From the NCBI RefSeq assembly GCF_025917315.1, contig NZ_CP080627.1:682001-746000 (forward strand): a stretch of DNA of 64,000 bases. Reading direction: 5' to 3'. How positions within the stretch are numbered: the stretch's first letter is position 1; the number at the start of each line of letters is the position of its first letter. The DNA is from Halomonas qaidamensis (GTDB lineage Bacteria; Pseudomonadota; Gammaproteobacteria; Pseudomonadales; Halomonadaceae). Below, piece after piece: positions 25,825 through 33,025 of this stretch. The position numbers and the translations under genes were made by a program. A model generated the notes under the pieces. It saw nothing but the letters and a program-made list of their open reading frames with translations, had not been told where the DNA came from and did not search any database.

Positions 25825-26080
25825 TCGTTTACTGTCATGGACTGACGAATCCTGGAGCGATTACCTGTATTGGCAAACCCAGGACAAAAAAACGCTGAAA
25901 CGAATAAACAAGCTTATAAACGACGCTAGACGCTCACCCTTTGAAGGTATTGGTAAACCAGAGCCGTTAAAGGAAAACTTAGCTGGTTTTTGGTCGCGAC
26001 GTATAGATGATACGAATCGATTAGTCTACGCAGTTGATGATAATGCGATTACGATCATTTCGTGTCGTTATCACTATTAG
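25817..26080 (+). CDS. yoeB: YoeB-family ribosome-dependent mRNA interferase toxin
   Basis: This 87-residue RelE-superfamily toxin matches YoeB almost end to end: LLSWTDESWSDYLYWQTQDKK, INKLINDARRSPFEGIGKPEPLK, GFWSRRIDDTNRLVYAV and the C-terminal SCRYHY. The catalytic set of YoeB (Glu of KPEPLK, Arg of SRRI, C-terminal His and Tyr) is present, so the toxin looks intact. It cleaves mRNA in the ribosomal A site. It overlaps yefM by 8 bases, giving coupled translation, and stands beside a second toxin-antitoxin pair downstream. Confidence 0.95.
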   Translation: MSSRLLSWTDESWSDYLYWQTQDKKTLKRINKLINDARRSPFEGIGKPEPLKENLAGFWSRRIDDTNRLVYAVDDNAITIISCRYHY

Positions 26081-26085
26081 TTTCG

Positions 26086-26161
26086 GCCCTTCCACAGGGC
26101 AGCTAACAAGTTAGTTACTGCACCGGAAAAATAACTCGCTGGCGCCCATCATTTTCCGGTG
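26086..26161. other. Inverted repeats after yoeB
   Basis: GCCCT/AGGGC (26086-26100) forms a short hairpin right after the yoeB stop. CACCGGAAAA (26121-26130) pairs with TTTTCCGGTG (26152-26161) around a 21-base loop. Neither has a following T-run; they may protect or end the yefM-yoeB transcript. Confidence 0.35.
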
Positions 26162-26243
26162 AGTAAAGCGTTAGCGCTACTCCAAATCCCGAAAGGGTAA
26201 GTTGTTGGCTCAGGCTCGGGTAACTCAAATAATATAGATCTGC

Positions 26244-26272
26244 TTGTTGCGTGATGCGCAACGCGCTATGAT
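26244..26272 (+). promoter_or_regulatory. higBA promoter with internal palindrome
   Basis: TTGTTG (26244-26249), a 17-bp spacer and TATGAT (26267-26272) form a sigma-70 promoter. The spacer holds an inverted repeat, GTTGCG (26246-26251) and CGCAAC (26257-26262), a likely HigA operator. The start codon of higB at 26279 falls where transcription should begin, so the mRNA may be leaderless. Confidence 0.6.
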
Positions 26273-26278
26273 GTACTG

Positions 26279-26557
26279 ATGATTAAATCATTCCGCCACA
26301 AGGGACTCAAGCGGTTCTACGCTAGTGGCAGCACCGCTGGTATACAAGCGGATCATGCCAAGAAATTGCGTATGCAGCTTGCTGCTCTGGACACGGCCGT
26401 GTCAGTAGAAGATATGGATATCCCCGGTTTTAGGCTCCACCCGTTGAAGGGGAGAGACAAAGCGCGGTGGTCAATTTGGGTCAACGGAAATTGGCGCATG
26501 ACGTTCGAATTTCGAGATGGTAATGCGTACATTCTTGATTATGAGGATTATCACTAA
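26279..26557 (+). CDS. higB: HigB-type RelE-family toxin
   Basis: This 92-residue toxin of the HigB/RelE superfamily has [37 protein letters not shown], then [28 protein letters not shown] and DYEDYH at the C terminus. This is the standard HigB layout, in which the toxin gene precedes the antitoxin gene. Arg and His residues expected for ribosome-dependent RNA cleavage are kept. No Shine-Dalgarno sequence precedes the ATG, and the promoter -10 box ends only 6 bases upstream, which fits leaderless translation. The stop overlaps the antitoxin start by one base. Confidence 0.93.
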   Translation: MIKSFRHKGLKRFYASGSTAGIQADHAKKLRMQLAALDTAVSVEDMDIPGFRLHPLKGRDKARWSIWVNGNWRMTFEFRDGNAYILDYEDYH

Positions 26558-26850
26558 TGACGATGCATAATCCGCCGCATCCTGGCGAATTTATTCGGGA
26601 AGTTTACCTAGAGCCTTTTGGTATTAGCTCCCGTCAGCTTGCTTCCAACTTGGGTGTTTCACCATCCACCTTGTCACGGTTGCTCAAAGGGGATAGTGGC
26701 ATTAGCCCTGAAATGTCTTTGCGCTTGTCGAAGGTTCTCGGACGTACCCCAGAGAGCTGGCTATTAATGCAGGATATGTATGACCTATGGATGGCTCGCA
26801 GCACAATTAATTTGGACGACCTGCAGCCATTGGATTTTGAGGCCGCTTAA
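26557..26850 (+). CDS. higA: HigA-type XRE-family antitoxin
   Basis: 97 residues with the HigA signature [22 protein letters not shown] and a helix-turn-helix of the XRE type ([37 protein letters not shown]). A closing [15 protein letters not shown] segment follows. It neutralises HigB and represses the operon through the palindrome in the promoter spacer. A second in-frame ATG at 26563 could also serve as start. A short open frame that follows to 27045 overlaps the RNase Z gene and is not supported as a gene. Confidence 0.94.
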   Translation: MTMHNPPHPGEFIREVYLEPFGISSRQLASNLGVSPSTLSRLLKGDSGISPEMSLRLSKVLGRTPESWLLMQDMYDLWMARSTINLDDLQPLDFEAA

Positions 26851-26968
26851 CGATTGCTACTGTTGTCGTTGGCATCCTGTTGTAAAAAGCTGAGCAACCA
26901 AACTTATTGGAAATCTGTATGCCGCCAGACTAGGTTCAGGTTTCTAATAGAGAAAGCACGGACGCGAT

Positions 26969-27931
26969 ATGAACCTACTTTTCCTCGGCACCTCCGCAGG
27001 CGTGCCCACCAAGCAAAGAAACGTCTCTGGGATCGCTTTGCGTGAAAGCAAAGGGAAGGGCTGGTATCTGGTTGATTGTGGTGAGAGCACTCAGCATCAG
27101 GTCTTACATACCAAGCTGTCGTTCCATTCGTTGAAAGCCATCTTGATTACCCATGTGCACGGCGACCACTGCTATGGGCTGCCGGGCATTCTGGCGAGTG
27201 CCGCCATGGGTGGCCGGAAAGCGCCGCTGACTATTGTTGCGCCCGCAGGTATCCAAACGTGGTTGGAGGCAACCTGTGAGGTGACGCAGCTATGCTTACC
27301 TTTCGCCCTGGAGTTTATCGCCTCAGACGATCTGCCAAGCGTTGAGTTTGAGAGCATCGCGGTTGAGACCTTCGGACTTTCACATCGGGTGGCGTCTTAT
27401 GCCTATGCATTTACGGAGCGAAAGGTTGATGCTGCCCTGGACGTGGATAAGCTAGCGCAAAAGGGGATTCCAAGAGGGCCGTTGTGGGGGCAGTTGAAGC
27501 AAGGGGTTGATAGTGAGTTTGCAGGTGAGCAGTTAAAAAGCAATGATTACTTAATTTTTAAGAATAAGCCCAGGAAAGTAGTGATCGCTGGAGACAATGA
27601 CCAGCCTGACTTATTGAACGAGGCGTGTGCAGAGGCGCAGGTGTTGGTGCATGAGGCCACCTATACCGAAGAGATGGCCCAGAAGGCCGGTGATGTGGGA
27701 CATAGCTACGCCAAACTTGTTGCTGCTTTTGCCGAAAAGGCACAGTTGCCTAATTTGGTGCTGACGCACTTCAGCCCTCGTTATCAGCTTAACCCCAGTG
27801 CGTCGCCGTCTATAGAGGACATCCGCAAAGAAGCACAAAGCGTCTATTCAGGCTCGCTTTTCTTGGCGCGGGATTTTAGCGAATACACCTTGGAAAAAAC
27901 GGGCCACTTTTCTGAAATAAAGGGCGAGTAG
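26969..27931 (+). CDS. rnz: Ribonuclease Z-type metallo-beta-lactamase fold nuclease
   Basis: This 320-residue protein starts MNLLFLGTSAGVPTKQRN, a typical RNase Z N terminus. The zinc-binding motif ITHVHGDHCYGLPG (near residue 65) follows, with further ligands in VIAGDNDQPDLL and LVHEATYTEE-x-GHSYA. LTHFSPRY carries the last His. These enzymes trim tRNA 3' ends. The family in gammaproteobacteria also includes the broad RNase BN, so precise cellular use is uncertain. It stands alone between the higBA pair and a DsbA-like gene; CGGA lies upstream of the ATG. Confidence 0.88.
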   Translation: MNLLFLGTSAGVPTKQRNVSGIALRESKGKGWYLVDCGESTQHQVLHTKLSFHSLKAILITHVHGDHCYGLPGILASAAMGGRKAPLTIVAPAGIQTWLEATCEVTQLCLPFALEFIASDDLPSVEFESIAVETFGLSHRVASYAYAFTERKVDAALDVDKLAQKGIPRGPLWGQLKQGVDSEFAGEQLKSNDYLIFKNKPRKVVIAGDNDQPDLLNEACAEAQVLVHEATYTEEMAQKAGDVGHSYAKLVAAFAEKAQLPNLVLTHFSPRYQLNPSASPSIEDIRKEAQSVYSGSLFLARDFSEYTLEKTGHFSEIKGE

Positions 27932-28042
27932 TGTTTTCTGCAAGTGGTCGTCTGGGCTGGTTACGTTTAGGGGTTTCGTGTTACAAGCCAGTGCTCGGCG
28001 CTGTTTGAGCCCCGATGACCGAACCCAGCAAGGAGAGTCCTC

Positions 28043-28696
28043 ATGCAGAAGTTGAGAGTCGATTTGGTGTCCGATGTAGCATGCCCGTGGTGCGCGATCG
28101 GCTATCGGCGCTTCGAACAAGCGTTAGAGATACTTGATGGTGAGATCGATGTAGAACTCTTCTGGCAGCCCTTTGAGCTCAACCGGGACATGCCGCCCGA
28201 GGGCGAGCCGATCCTAGAGCACTTATGCCGCAAGTATGGCAAGGACGCGGCCAGCATGGAGCAGTCCCAGCGGGAGATTATGGCCGTGGCCGAAGAACTT
28301 GGGCTGAATTTCCGTGGTGCACTGGAGCGCCGGGCGAATAATACCTTCGATGCCCATCGTGTGCTTGCATGGGCCGCAACGCAGAACCGAGAGACGGCGC
28401 TGCAGTTGGCATTATTTGAGGCCTACTTTGGTGATGCCAAGCGTCCTTCGGATCCAGAGGTGCTACGAGAGAAGGCTATTGAAGTTGGGCTTGACGGTGA
28501 CGTTGCCGAGGCCATCGCCCGGTCTGATCAGTACGCGGACGACGTTCGAGAGGCAGAGCAGAAATTCATGGAGGCAGGGGTCACTGCCGTGCCGGGGTTT
28601 ATACTCGATGGACGCTACCTGATTTCTGGCGCCCAGCCAGCTGATGTGCTTGTCGATGCGCTTCGTCAGGTGGCTGAGGAAAATGCAAGCCGTTAA
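28043..28696 (+). CDS. DsbA-family FrnE-like thiol oxidoreductase
   Basis: This 217-residue thioredoxin-fold protein has a CPWC motif (LVSDVACPWCAIGYRRFEQAL, Cys near residues 14 and 17) and an inserted helical domain. The cis-Pro region is VTAVPGFILDGRYLISGAQP. This is the FrnE/DSBA-like group, which is cytoplasmic because no signal peptide is present. Members act as protein disulfide isomerases or as 2-hydroxychromene-2-carboxylate isomerase-like enzymes; the CxxC favours a redox role, possibly in oxidative stress. AAGGAGAG precedes the ATG, and a strong terminator follows the stop. Confidence 0.85.
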   Translation: MQKLRVDLVSDVACPWCAIGYRRFEQALEILDGEIDVELFWQPFELNRDMPPEGEPILEHLCRKYGKDAASMEQSQREIMAVAEELGLNFRGALERRANNTFDAHRVLAWAATQNRETALQLALFEAYFGDAKRPSDPEVLREKAIEVGLDGDVAEAIARSDQYADDVREAEQKFMEAGVTAVPGFILDGRYLISGAQPADVLVDALRQVAEENASR

Positions 28697-28738
28697 TGCC
28701 CTACAGCCTCTGGGGCGGCTCTAGTATTGCATCACCAT

Positions 28739-28774
28739 ACGCTGGGTGAATGCTCTTCGCTTCCCAGCGTTTTT
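28739..28774 (+). terminator. Intrinsic terminator after the FrnE-like gene
   Basis: ACGCTGGG (28739-28746) pairs with CCCAGCGT (28763-28770) and is followed by a five-T run (28770-28774). Confidence 0.72.
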
Positions 28775-28822
28775 GTCGCTGGCGTGTGGCTAGTCAAACG
28801 ATTTCAAAACGCTATTTCTTAA

Positions 28823-28847
28823 GCGCGGGCTCTCAATAAGCCCGCGC
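28823..28847. terminator. GC-rich hairpin downstream of the MetX-like gene
   Basis: GCGCGGGCT (28823-28831) and AGCCCGCGC (28839-28847) form a 9-bp stem with a 7-base loop. It lies after the end of the reverse-strand hydrolase gene, with only a weak U-tract, so it may end that transcript. Confidence 0.5.
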
Positions 28848-28854
28848 GTTACTC

Positions 28855-28926
28855 GCTATTTCAAAAGCTATTTTAAAAGCTATTTCAAAAGCTATTTCAA
28901 AAGCTATTTCAAAAGCTATTTCAAAA
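28855..28926. repeat. Six 12-bp tandem repeats across a stop codon
   Basis: Six copies of GCTATTTCAAAA (start 28855, period 12; the second has one change) end inside the 3' end of the reverse-strand MetX-like gene. On that strand every unit reads TTG-AAA-TAG in the gene's frame. The array therefore repeats the last two codons plus the stop. Confidence 0.92.
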
Positions 28927-30112
28927 ACTCTCGCAGCGTTTCGCTGGCTTGGTCGATAGCGACAACACCATCTAAATGGCCGCGGTTGCCTTCCAGGGTT
29001 TCAAGCGTCACCTCGGTGCCGTCGGCTTCTATCAGCTCGGCAGTGCGGCGTACGCCTTCGGGGGCGAAGACGAGGTCGTTTTCGCTGTACAGCATCAGCG
29101 TTGGGGCGTCGATGGCGGCCAGTCCTTCTTCTAGTGAATCACCGTGGCCCGCCATAAAGAGTTGGTTGGCGCGGACCAGGTAGAGCAGGTGGTTGGCATC
29201 GGAAAGTTCAGCGCGGGCGGCGGCGACGTCATCCAGCGTTTGTTCAATGGCGTAGCGGGCGTTGATATCTTGAGCAGGATCGCGCTCTTCGTCAGCCCAG
29301 TCGCGGTTGAAGGTTTCGTTGGCCCACTGCCAGTGATTGGCATTGAGGGTGACGAGCTTGAGCGCTTCTTTTAGCCCATCGGTGGGTGGCTCGCCATCGT
29401 AGTAATTGCCTTCATTCCAGTTGGCGTCTAAGCGAATGGGCGCTGCCCAGGCGCTAAGCGTTGCCAGTAACCAGGGGTCGGCAACGCCGCCGCCAATAAC
29501 AGGAATCAGCCTGTCCACTTTGTCAGGGTACGCGCTGGCCCATTCAAACGCTTGAAGCGCCCCCATGGAGGCACCCATGACCGCGTGTAGCGATTCAATG
29601 CCCTGGCTCTCTAGCAATGCGCGCTGTACCTCGACAAAGTCACGAATCGTCACTACAGGAAAGTCCATTCCCCACGGTTCGCCGGTGTCTGGATTAATAG
29701 AAGCGGGGCCAGTGGTAGTGACATTGGGGTCGTGGGCGTTGAGGTTCACCAGCGTATCGGACGCAATAATGTAGTACTCGTCGGTATCCAGTGGTTTGCC
29801 GGGGCCAATGATGGCATCCCAGTAACCGGTTGGCTCGCCATCCGGGTCATAACGACCTGCTGCGTGGCTGGTGCCAGAGAAAAAATGGGTAATTAAAATG
29901 GCATTGTCACGGGCGTCGTTTAATTCACCGTAGGCTTCCCAGCCCACCGCAAGCTCGGGAATTGTTTCGCCGCCTTGAGTGGTGAAGTCTTGCATCTCGA
30001 AGGTTTGTTTTTCGACGACGCCATCCCAGGCGAGTAGCGGTGATGCTGCAAGTAACCCGAGGCTAGTGAACGTCACCACGGTCAATAAAGAGTGTCGTTG
30101 CTTGAGGGGCAT
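28916..30112 (-). CDS. Exported alpha/beta hydrolase of the homoserine O-acetyltransferase (MetX) family
   Basis: 398 residues. An N-terminal signal peptide (basic start, hydrophobic core, probable cut after ASPLLA near residue 28) is unusual for MetX, which is cytoplasmic. The MetX-like core is clear: AILITHFFSGTSHAAGRY, HDPNVTTTGPASINPDTGEPWGMDFP, and the nucleophile elbow GASMGALQAFEWA with the catalytic Ser. LMLYSENDLVFAPEG carries the acid, and GNRGHLDGV the His. MetX proteins normally have GGSMGG, so the elbow is altered. A periplasmic acyltransferase or esterase is more likely than methionine synthesis. AAGGAAGG precedes the ATG; the stop is inside a 12-bp tandem array. Confidence 0.8.
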   Translation of the reverse strand: MPLKQRHSLLTVVTFTSLGLLAASPLLAWDGVVEKQTFEMQDFTTQGGETIPELAVGWEAYGELNDARDNAILITHFFSGTSHAAGRYDPDGEPTGYWDAIIGPGKPLDTDEYYIIASDTLVNLNAHDPNVTTTGPASINPDTGEPWGMDFPVVTIRDFVEVQRALLESQGIESLHAVMGASMGALQAFEWASAYPDKVDRLIPVIGGGVADPWLLATLSAWAAPIRLDANWNEGNYYDGEPPTDGLKEALKLVTLNANHWQWANETFNRDWADEERDPAQDINARYAIEQTLDDVAAARAELSDANHLLYLVRANQLFMAGHGDSLEEGLAAIDAPTLMLYSENDLVFAPEGVRRTAELIEADGTEVTLETLEGNRGHLDGVVAIDQASETLREFLK

Positions 30113-30189
30113 ACGCCTTCCTTAAATGAGGGATTGTTATGATTATTGTTGGCAACGGCTGCGTTGCCACCCTCTTAGCGTAGACGGCT

Positions 30190-31362
30190 TTAGCGCATTT
30201 TAAATGGGTTTAGCCCGTTAGCTTGTTGCATCATCATACGTTTGGCGAGCGGTACGCGTTCGGCAAGGTGCAGGCTGAGATCACCCAGCTGGCGTAGCGG
30301 TTTTGCGCCGGTAAACAAGTGATGGAAGCTGTCAGTGGCAGCAATCATGGCTTGGTTGGCTAAGCGGCGCTGGCACTCGAAGCGATGCAGGCTAATGTGG
30401 TCACCAGGGTCGCGGCCTTTGATGATTAGCTCTGCCAGTGTGTCGGCATCATGCAGGCCAATATTCAGCCCTTGTCCTGCCAGCGGATGCACCACGTGGG
30501 CGGCATCGCCAATCAAGGCTAAGCGCTTGCCGATATAGCGTTTAGCGTGCTGGCGTCTAATGGGAAAGCTCGCTTTTGCCACGACTCTTGTTAGCTTGCC
30601 AAGCCGCTTAGGAAAGGCGGTTTCAATGGCCGTTTTTAGAGCGTCATTGGATAGCTGTTCACGGGCTTTGGTGGCTTCGTCGCTGTCATACCACACCAGC
30701 GATGCACGTTGGCCGGGTAAGGGCAGCATGGCAATCGGGCCAGTGGGGGTGAAACACTGCCAACTAATATCTTGCTGGGGCAGCTCGGTCTCCACGTTAA
30801 TAATCATCGCCCGCTGATGGTAGTCGTAACTGCTAACGCTAATGCCGGCGAGTTCTCGTAGCGTTGAATGCGCGCCATCAGCGCCCACTATTAATCGGGC
30901 GCTTAAGGTTTTGCCATTATCTAGCTCCAGCATGCGGCCGGTGCTGGCGGCCATGGTGCTCAGCGGCGCGCACTGGGTGTAGCAGGTCACGCTGGGAAGA
31001 TTCTCTAAGCGCTGCCATAACGCATATTGCAGGGTGCGGTTTTCGATAAAAATACCGAAGTCATCCATGCCACTGTCCTGGGCAGAAAATAGCGAATGGC
31101 CGGAGCCATCCTGGTTGGCGACATCAATATGGCGAAATGGGCAGCAGCGCTCTTCCGGTAGCTCGGTGCCGCTTGCTTTTACAAACGACAGCGAGCGGGC
31201 ATTAAGTGAGGAGATACGCAGGTCATAATCGCCGCTGGGCGGGGTGGGGGCGCTGCCGCGTTCTACCAAGCCAACCGATATACCGGCATGGCCTAACCGA
31301 GCCGCCAGTGCAGCTCCCACCATGCCACCGCCGACAATGATAATCTCGTGATCCCACTGCAT
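30190..31362 (-). CDS. UbiH/UbiF-family FAD-dependent hydroxylase
   Basis: 390 residues from the ATG at 31362, chosen because AAGGAG lies 7 bp upstream; a longer frame to 31401 lacks support. It has the FAD dinucleotide fold at the N terminus (EIIIVGGGMVGAALAARLGHAGI), VGADGAHSTLRELAG in the middle and the FAD-binding segment LALIGDAAHVVHPLAGQGLNIGLHDADTLAELI. This is the UbiH/VisC/COQ6 pattern of ubiquinone-ring hydroxylases. The family has several paralogues (UbiF, UbiH, UbiI), and sequence alone does not tell me which ring carbon it hydroxylates. It is divergent from the sirtuin gene. Confidence 0.85.
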   Translation of the reverse strand: MQWDHEIIIVGGGMVGAALAARLGHAGISVGLVERGSAPTPPSGDYDLRISSLNARSLSFVKASGTELPEERCCPFRHIDVANQDGSGHSLFSAQDSGMDDFGIFIENRTLQYALWQRLENLPSVTCYTQCAPLSTMAASTGRMLELDNGKTLSARLIVGADGAHSTLRELAGISVSSYDYHQRAMIINVETELPQQDISWQCFTPTGPIAMLPLPGQRASLVWYDSDEATKAREQLSNDALKTAIETAFPKRLGKLTRVVAKASFPIRRQHAKRYIGKRLALIGDAAHVVHPLAGQGLNIGLHDADTLAELIIKGRDPGDHISLHRFECQRRLANQAMIAATDSFHHLFTGAKPLRQLGDLSLHLAERVPLAKRMMMQQANGLNPFKMR

Positions 31363-31477
31363 GAGGCACTCCTTACGTTGAATAACGAGGGCATATTGCA
31401 TGACCCTTTATTGTCATACAGTATCGTTTACTTGTCGCAGTGTTGCATAGGGTGATCCATTGACGCAGGCCGTGGAA

Positions 31478-32317
31478 ATGACAAATAGCATCGCGCAGGC
31501 AGGGGAAGCGCTGGCGAGTTTTATTGAGCGCCATCCTAAACTGTGGGTGATTACTGGCGCAGGAGTCAGCACCGACAGCGGCATTCCTGATTACCGTGAT
31601 GCGGACGGGCAGTGGAAGCGACCGCCGCCGGTACAGCATGGCGATTTTATGGCCTCACTGGCGGTGCGCCAGCGCTATTGGGCGCGGGCGCTTATTGGTT
31701 TTAAGGCCATGCGTGAAGCCCAGGTGAGCGGTGCGCATCGTGCACTAGCGGCGCTTGAAACCATGGGCTACGTGGAACTGCTGGTGACACAGAACGTGGA
31801 CCGTCTGCATCAGCGGGCAGGTTCTAGCAAGGTGATTGATTTGCACGGGCGAGCAGACATGGTGGCGTGCATGACCTGCGGTTACCAACTTATGCGCCAT
31901 GCTATGCACAGCGAAATGGCTAACATGAATCCCCGTTTTGCAGCGTTAGATGCCCGCCATGCCCCCGACGGCGATGCAGATTTAGAAACCGATTTTTCGA
32001 CGTTTAAGGTGCTGGACTGCCCACGTTGCCAAGGCATCTTAAAGCCCCAGGTCGTTTATTACGGCGATGTGGTGCCGCCAGCGCGGCGCTTGGCTGCTCA
32101 AGCAGGGCTGCAAAACGCCGATGCTGTATTGGCTGTGGGCACCTCGTTGATGGTGTATTCCGGTTACCGCTACTGCCGTGATGCCCACGCCATGGGCTTG
32201 CCAGTTGCCTCGCTGTCGTTGGGCGTTACTCGCGCCGATGCGCTCTTAACCCATCAGTGGCGCGCTCCGTTAACGCCAGTGCTAGAGCACGCGGTGGCGT
32301 GTTTGAAGCGTGACTAA
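31478..32317 (+). CDS. SIR2-family NAD-dependent protein deacylase (sirtuin, class II-like)
   Basis: 279 residues from the ATG at 31478; an in-frame TTG at 31460 is an alternative. Sirtuin motifs are complete: the NAD site VITGAGVSTDSGIPDYRD, TQNVDRLHQRAGS and the catalytic His in LHGRAD. There is a Cys4 zinc module (CMTCGYQL and CPRCQGILKP) and VVYYGDVVP. The wide spacing inside the zinc module and DGQWKRPPP after the NAD loop resemble class II (SIRT4-like) enzymes. It would remove acyl groups from lysines using NAD. It converges on, and overlaps by four bases, the 3-methyladenine glycosylase gene. Confidence 0.9.
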   Translation: MTNSIAQAGEALASFIERHPKLWVITGAGVSTDSGIPDYRDADGQWKRPPPVQHGDFMASLAVRQRYWARALIGFKAMREAQVSGAHRALAALETMGYVELLVTQNVDRLHQRAGSSKVIDLHGRADMVACMTCGYQLMRHAMHSEMANMNPRFAALDARHAPDGDADLETDFSTFKVLDCPRCQGILKPQVVYYGDVVPPARRLAAQAGLQNADAVLAVGTSLMVYSGYRYCRDAHAMGLPVASLSLGVTRADALLTHQWRAPLTPVLEHAVACLKRD

Positions 32318-32955
32318 CGCGTTTTCGAGACCCAGGGATTGCCCTCACTCCACAGCCGCCAAGGGGCATCGCGGTCGGTGGGCTGGGCATAATCGATACC
32401 CACGCGAGGGCCAGAGGCAACGGCATCGGGAGGAGTGCCCGCTGTTATCCATAGCGCGTTCGGCTGGGTCATATCATGACCATATAGCGTTTTATCAATA
32501 CGCAGCGCGCGGGTTAGCTTACCGGGGCCATTGGTGAGATTGCGGCCCTTTACATCACGTAGCGCGCGCATGGCCGCTTCGCCTGACACTGGCTCCACCG
32601 CACGAATAAGCACCGCGCACGGGTTGCCTTCTGGCTGTGTCACAACGTTCAGCAGCCAGTGCATGCCATACACCAGATACACGTAGGCGTGCCCTGGTGG
32701 CCCAAACATGGCCTCCGTTCTCGGCGTTTTGCGCCGATGCGCATGGCAGGCCGAATCTTCAGACCCCCGATAGGCCTCTGTTTCGACAATCTTCGCGATC
32801 ATCAGCTCACCTTCGTAGTAACGAACCAGTCGGCAACCCAATAGATCCCGAGCGACGGCGAGGGTGTCGCGGTGATAAAAGTCGCGCGGAAGAGGAGGTA
32901 ACGCCGCTGTGTTAGCGAGTCGATTAACGTCAATTAATGGGTCAGTATGCGCCAT
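32314..32955 (-). CDS. 3-methyladenine DNA glycosylase, AAG/MPG family
   Basis: This 213-residue protein matches the AAG/MPG fold. LPRDFYHRDTLAVARDLLGCRLVR comes at the N terminus, followed by IVETEAYRGSEDSACHA with the catalytic Glu. MFGPPGHAYVYLVYGMHWLLNVVT and VLIRAVEPVSG come next, and LTNGPGKLTRALRI is near the end. It excises alkylated purines such as 3-methyladenine to start base excision repair. It is monocistronic, convergent with the sirtuin gene (the 3' ends overlap by 4 bp), and 70 bp from the divergent selO. Confidence 0.93.
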   Translation of the reverse strand: MAHTDPLIDVNRLANTAALPPLPRDFYHRDTLAVARDLLGCRLVRYYEGELMIAKIVETEAYRGSEDSACHAHRRKTPRTEAMFGPPGHAYVYLVYGMHWLLNVVTQPEGNPCAVLIRAVEPVSGEAAMRALRDVKGRNLTNGPGKLTRALRIDKTLYGHDMTQPNALWITAGTPPDAVASGPRVGIDYAQPTDRDAPWRLWSEGNPWVSKTR

Positions 32956-33025
32956 GATATCGCCAATTACTTGAGTAAGCTGCTAGGGTATTCGTTAGTC
33001 CTTTCTTTTAAAAGCGGAGTCGCCC

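Noticed and set aside
26854..27045. Forward 63-codon frame after higA
   Set aside because: It overlaps the rnz start, has a non-ATG or weak start context and no protein-like features.
28855..28926. CRISPR-like regular repeats
   Set aside because: Units are 12 bp with no unique spacers and no cas genes; it is a simple tandem repeat.
28916..30112. metX for methionine synthesis
   Set aside because: A clear signal peptide and an altered nucleophile motif argue against the cytoplasmic biosynthetic enzyme; no metW is adjacent.
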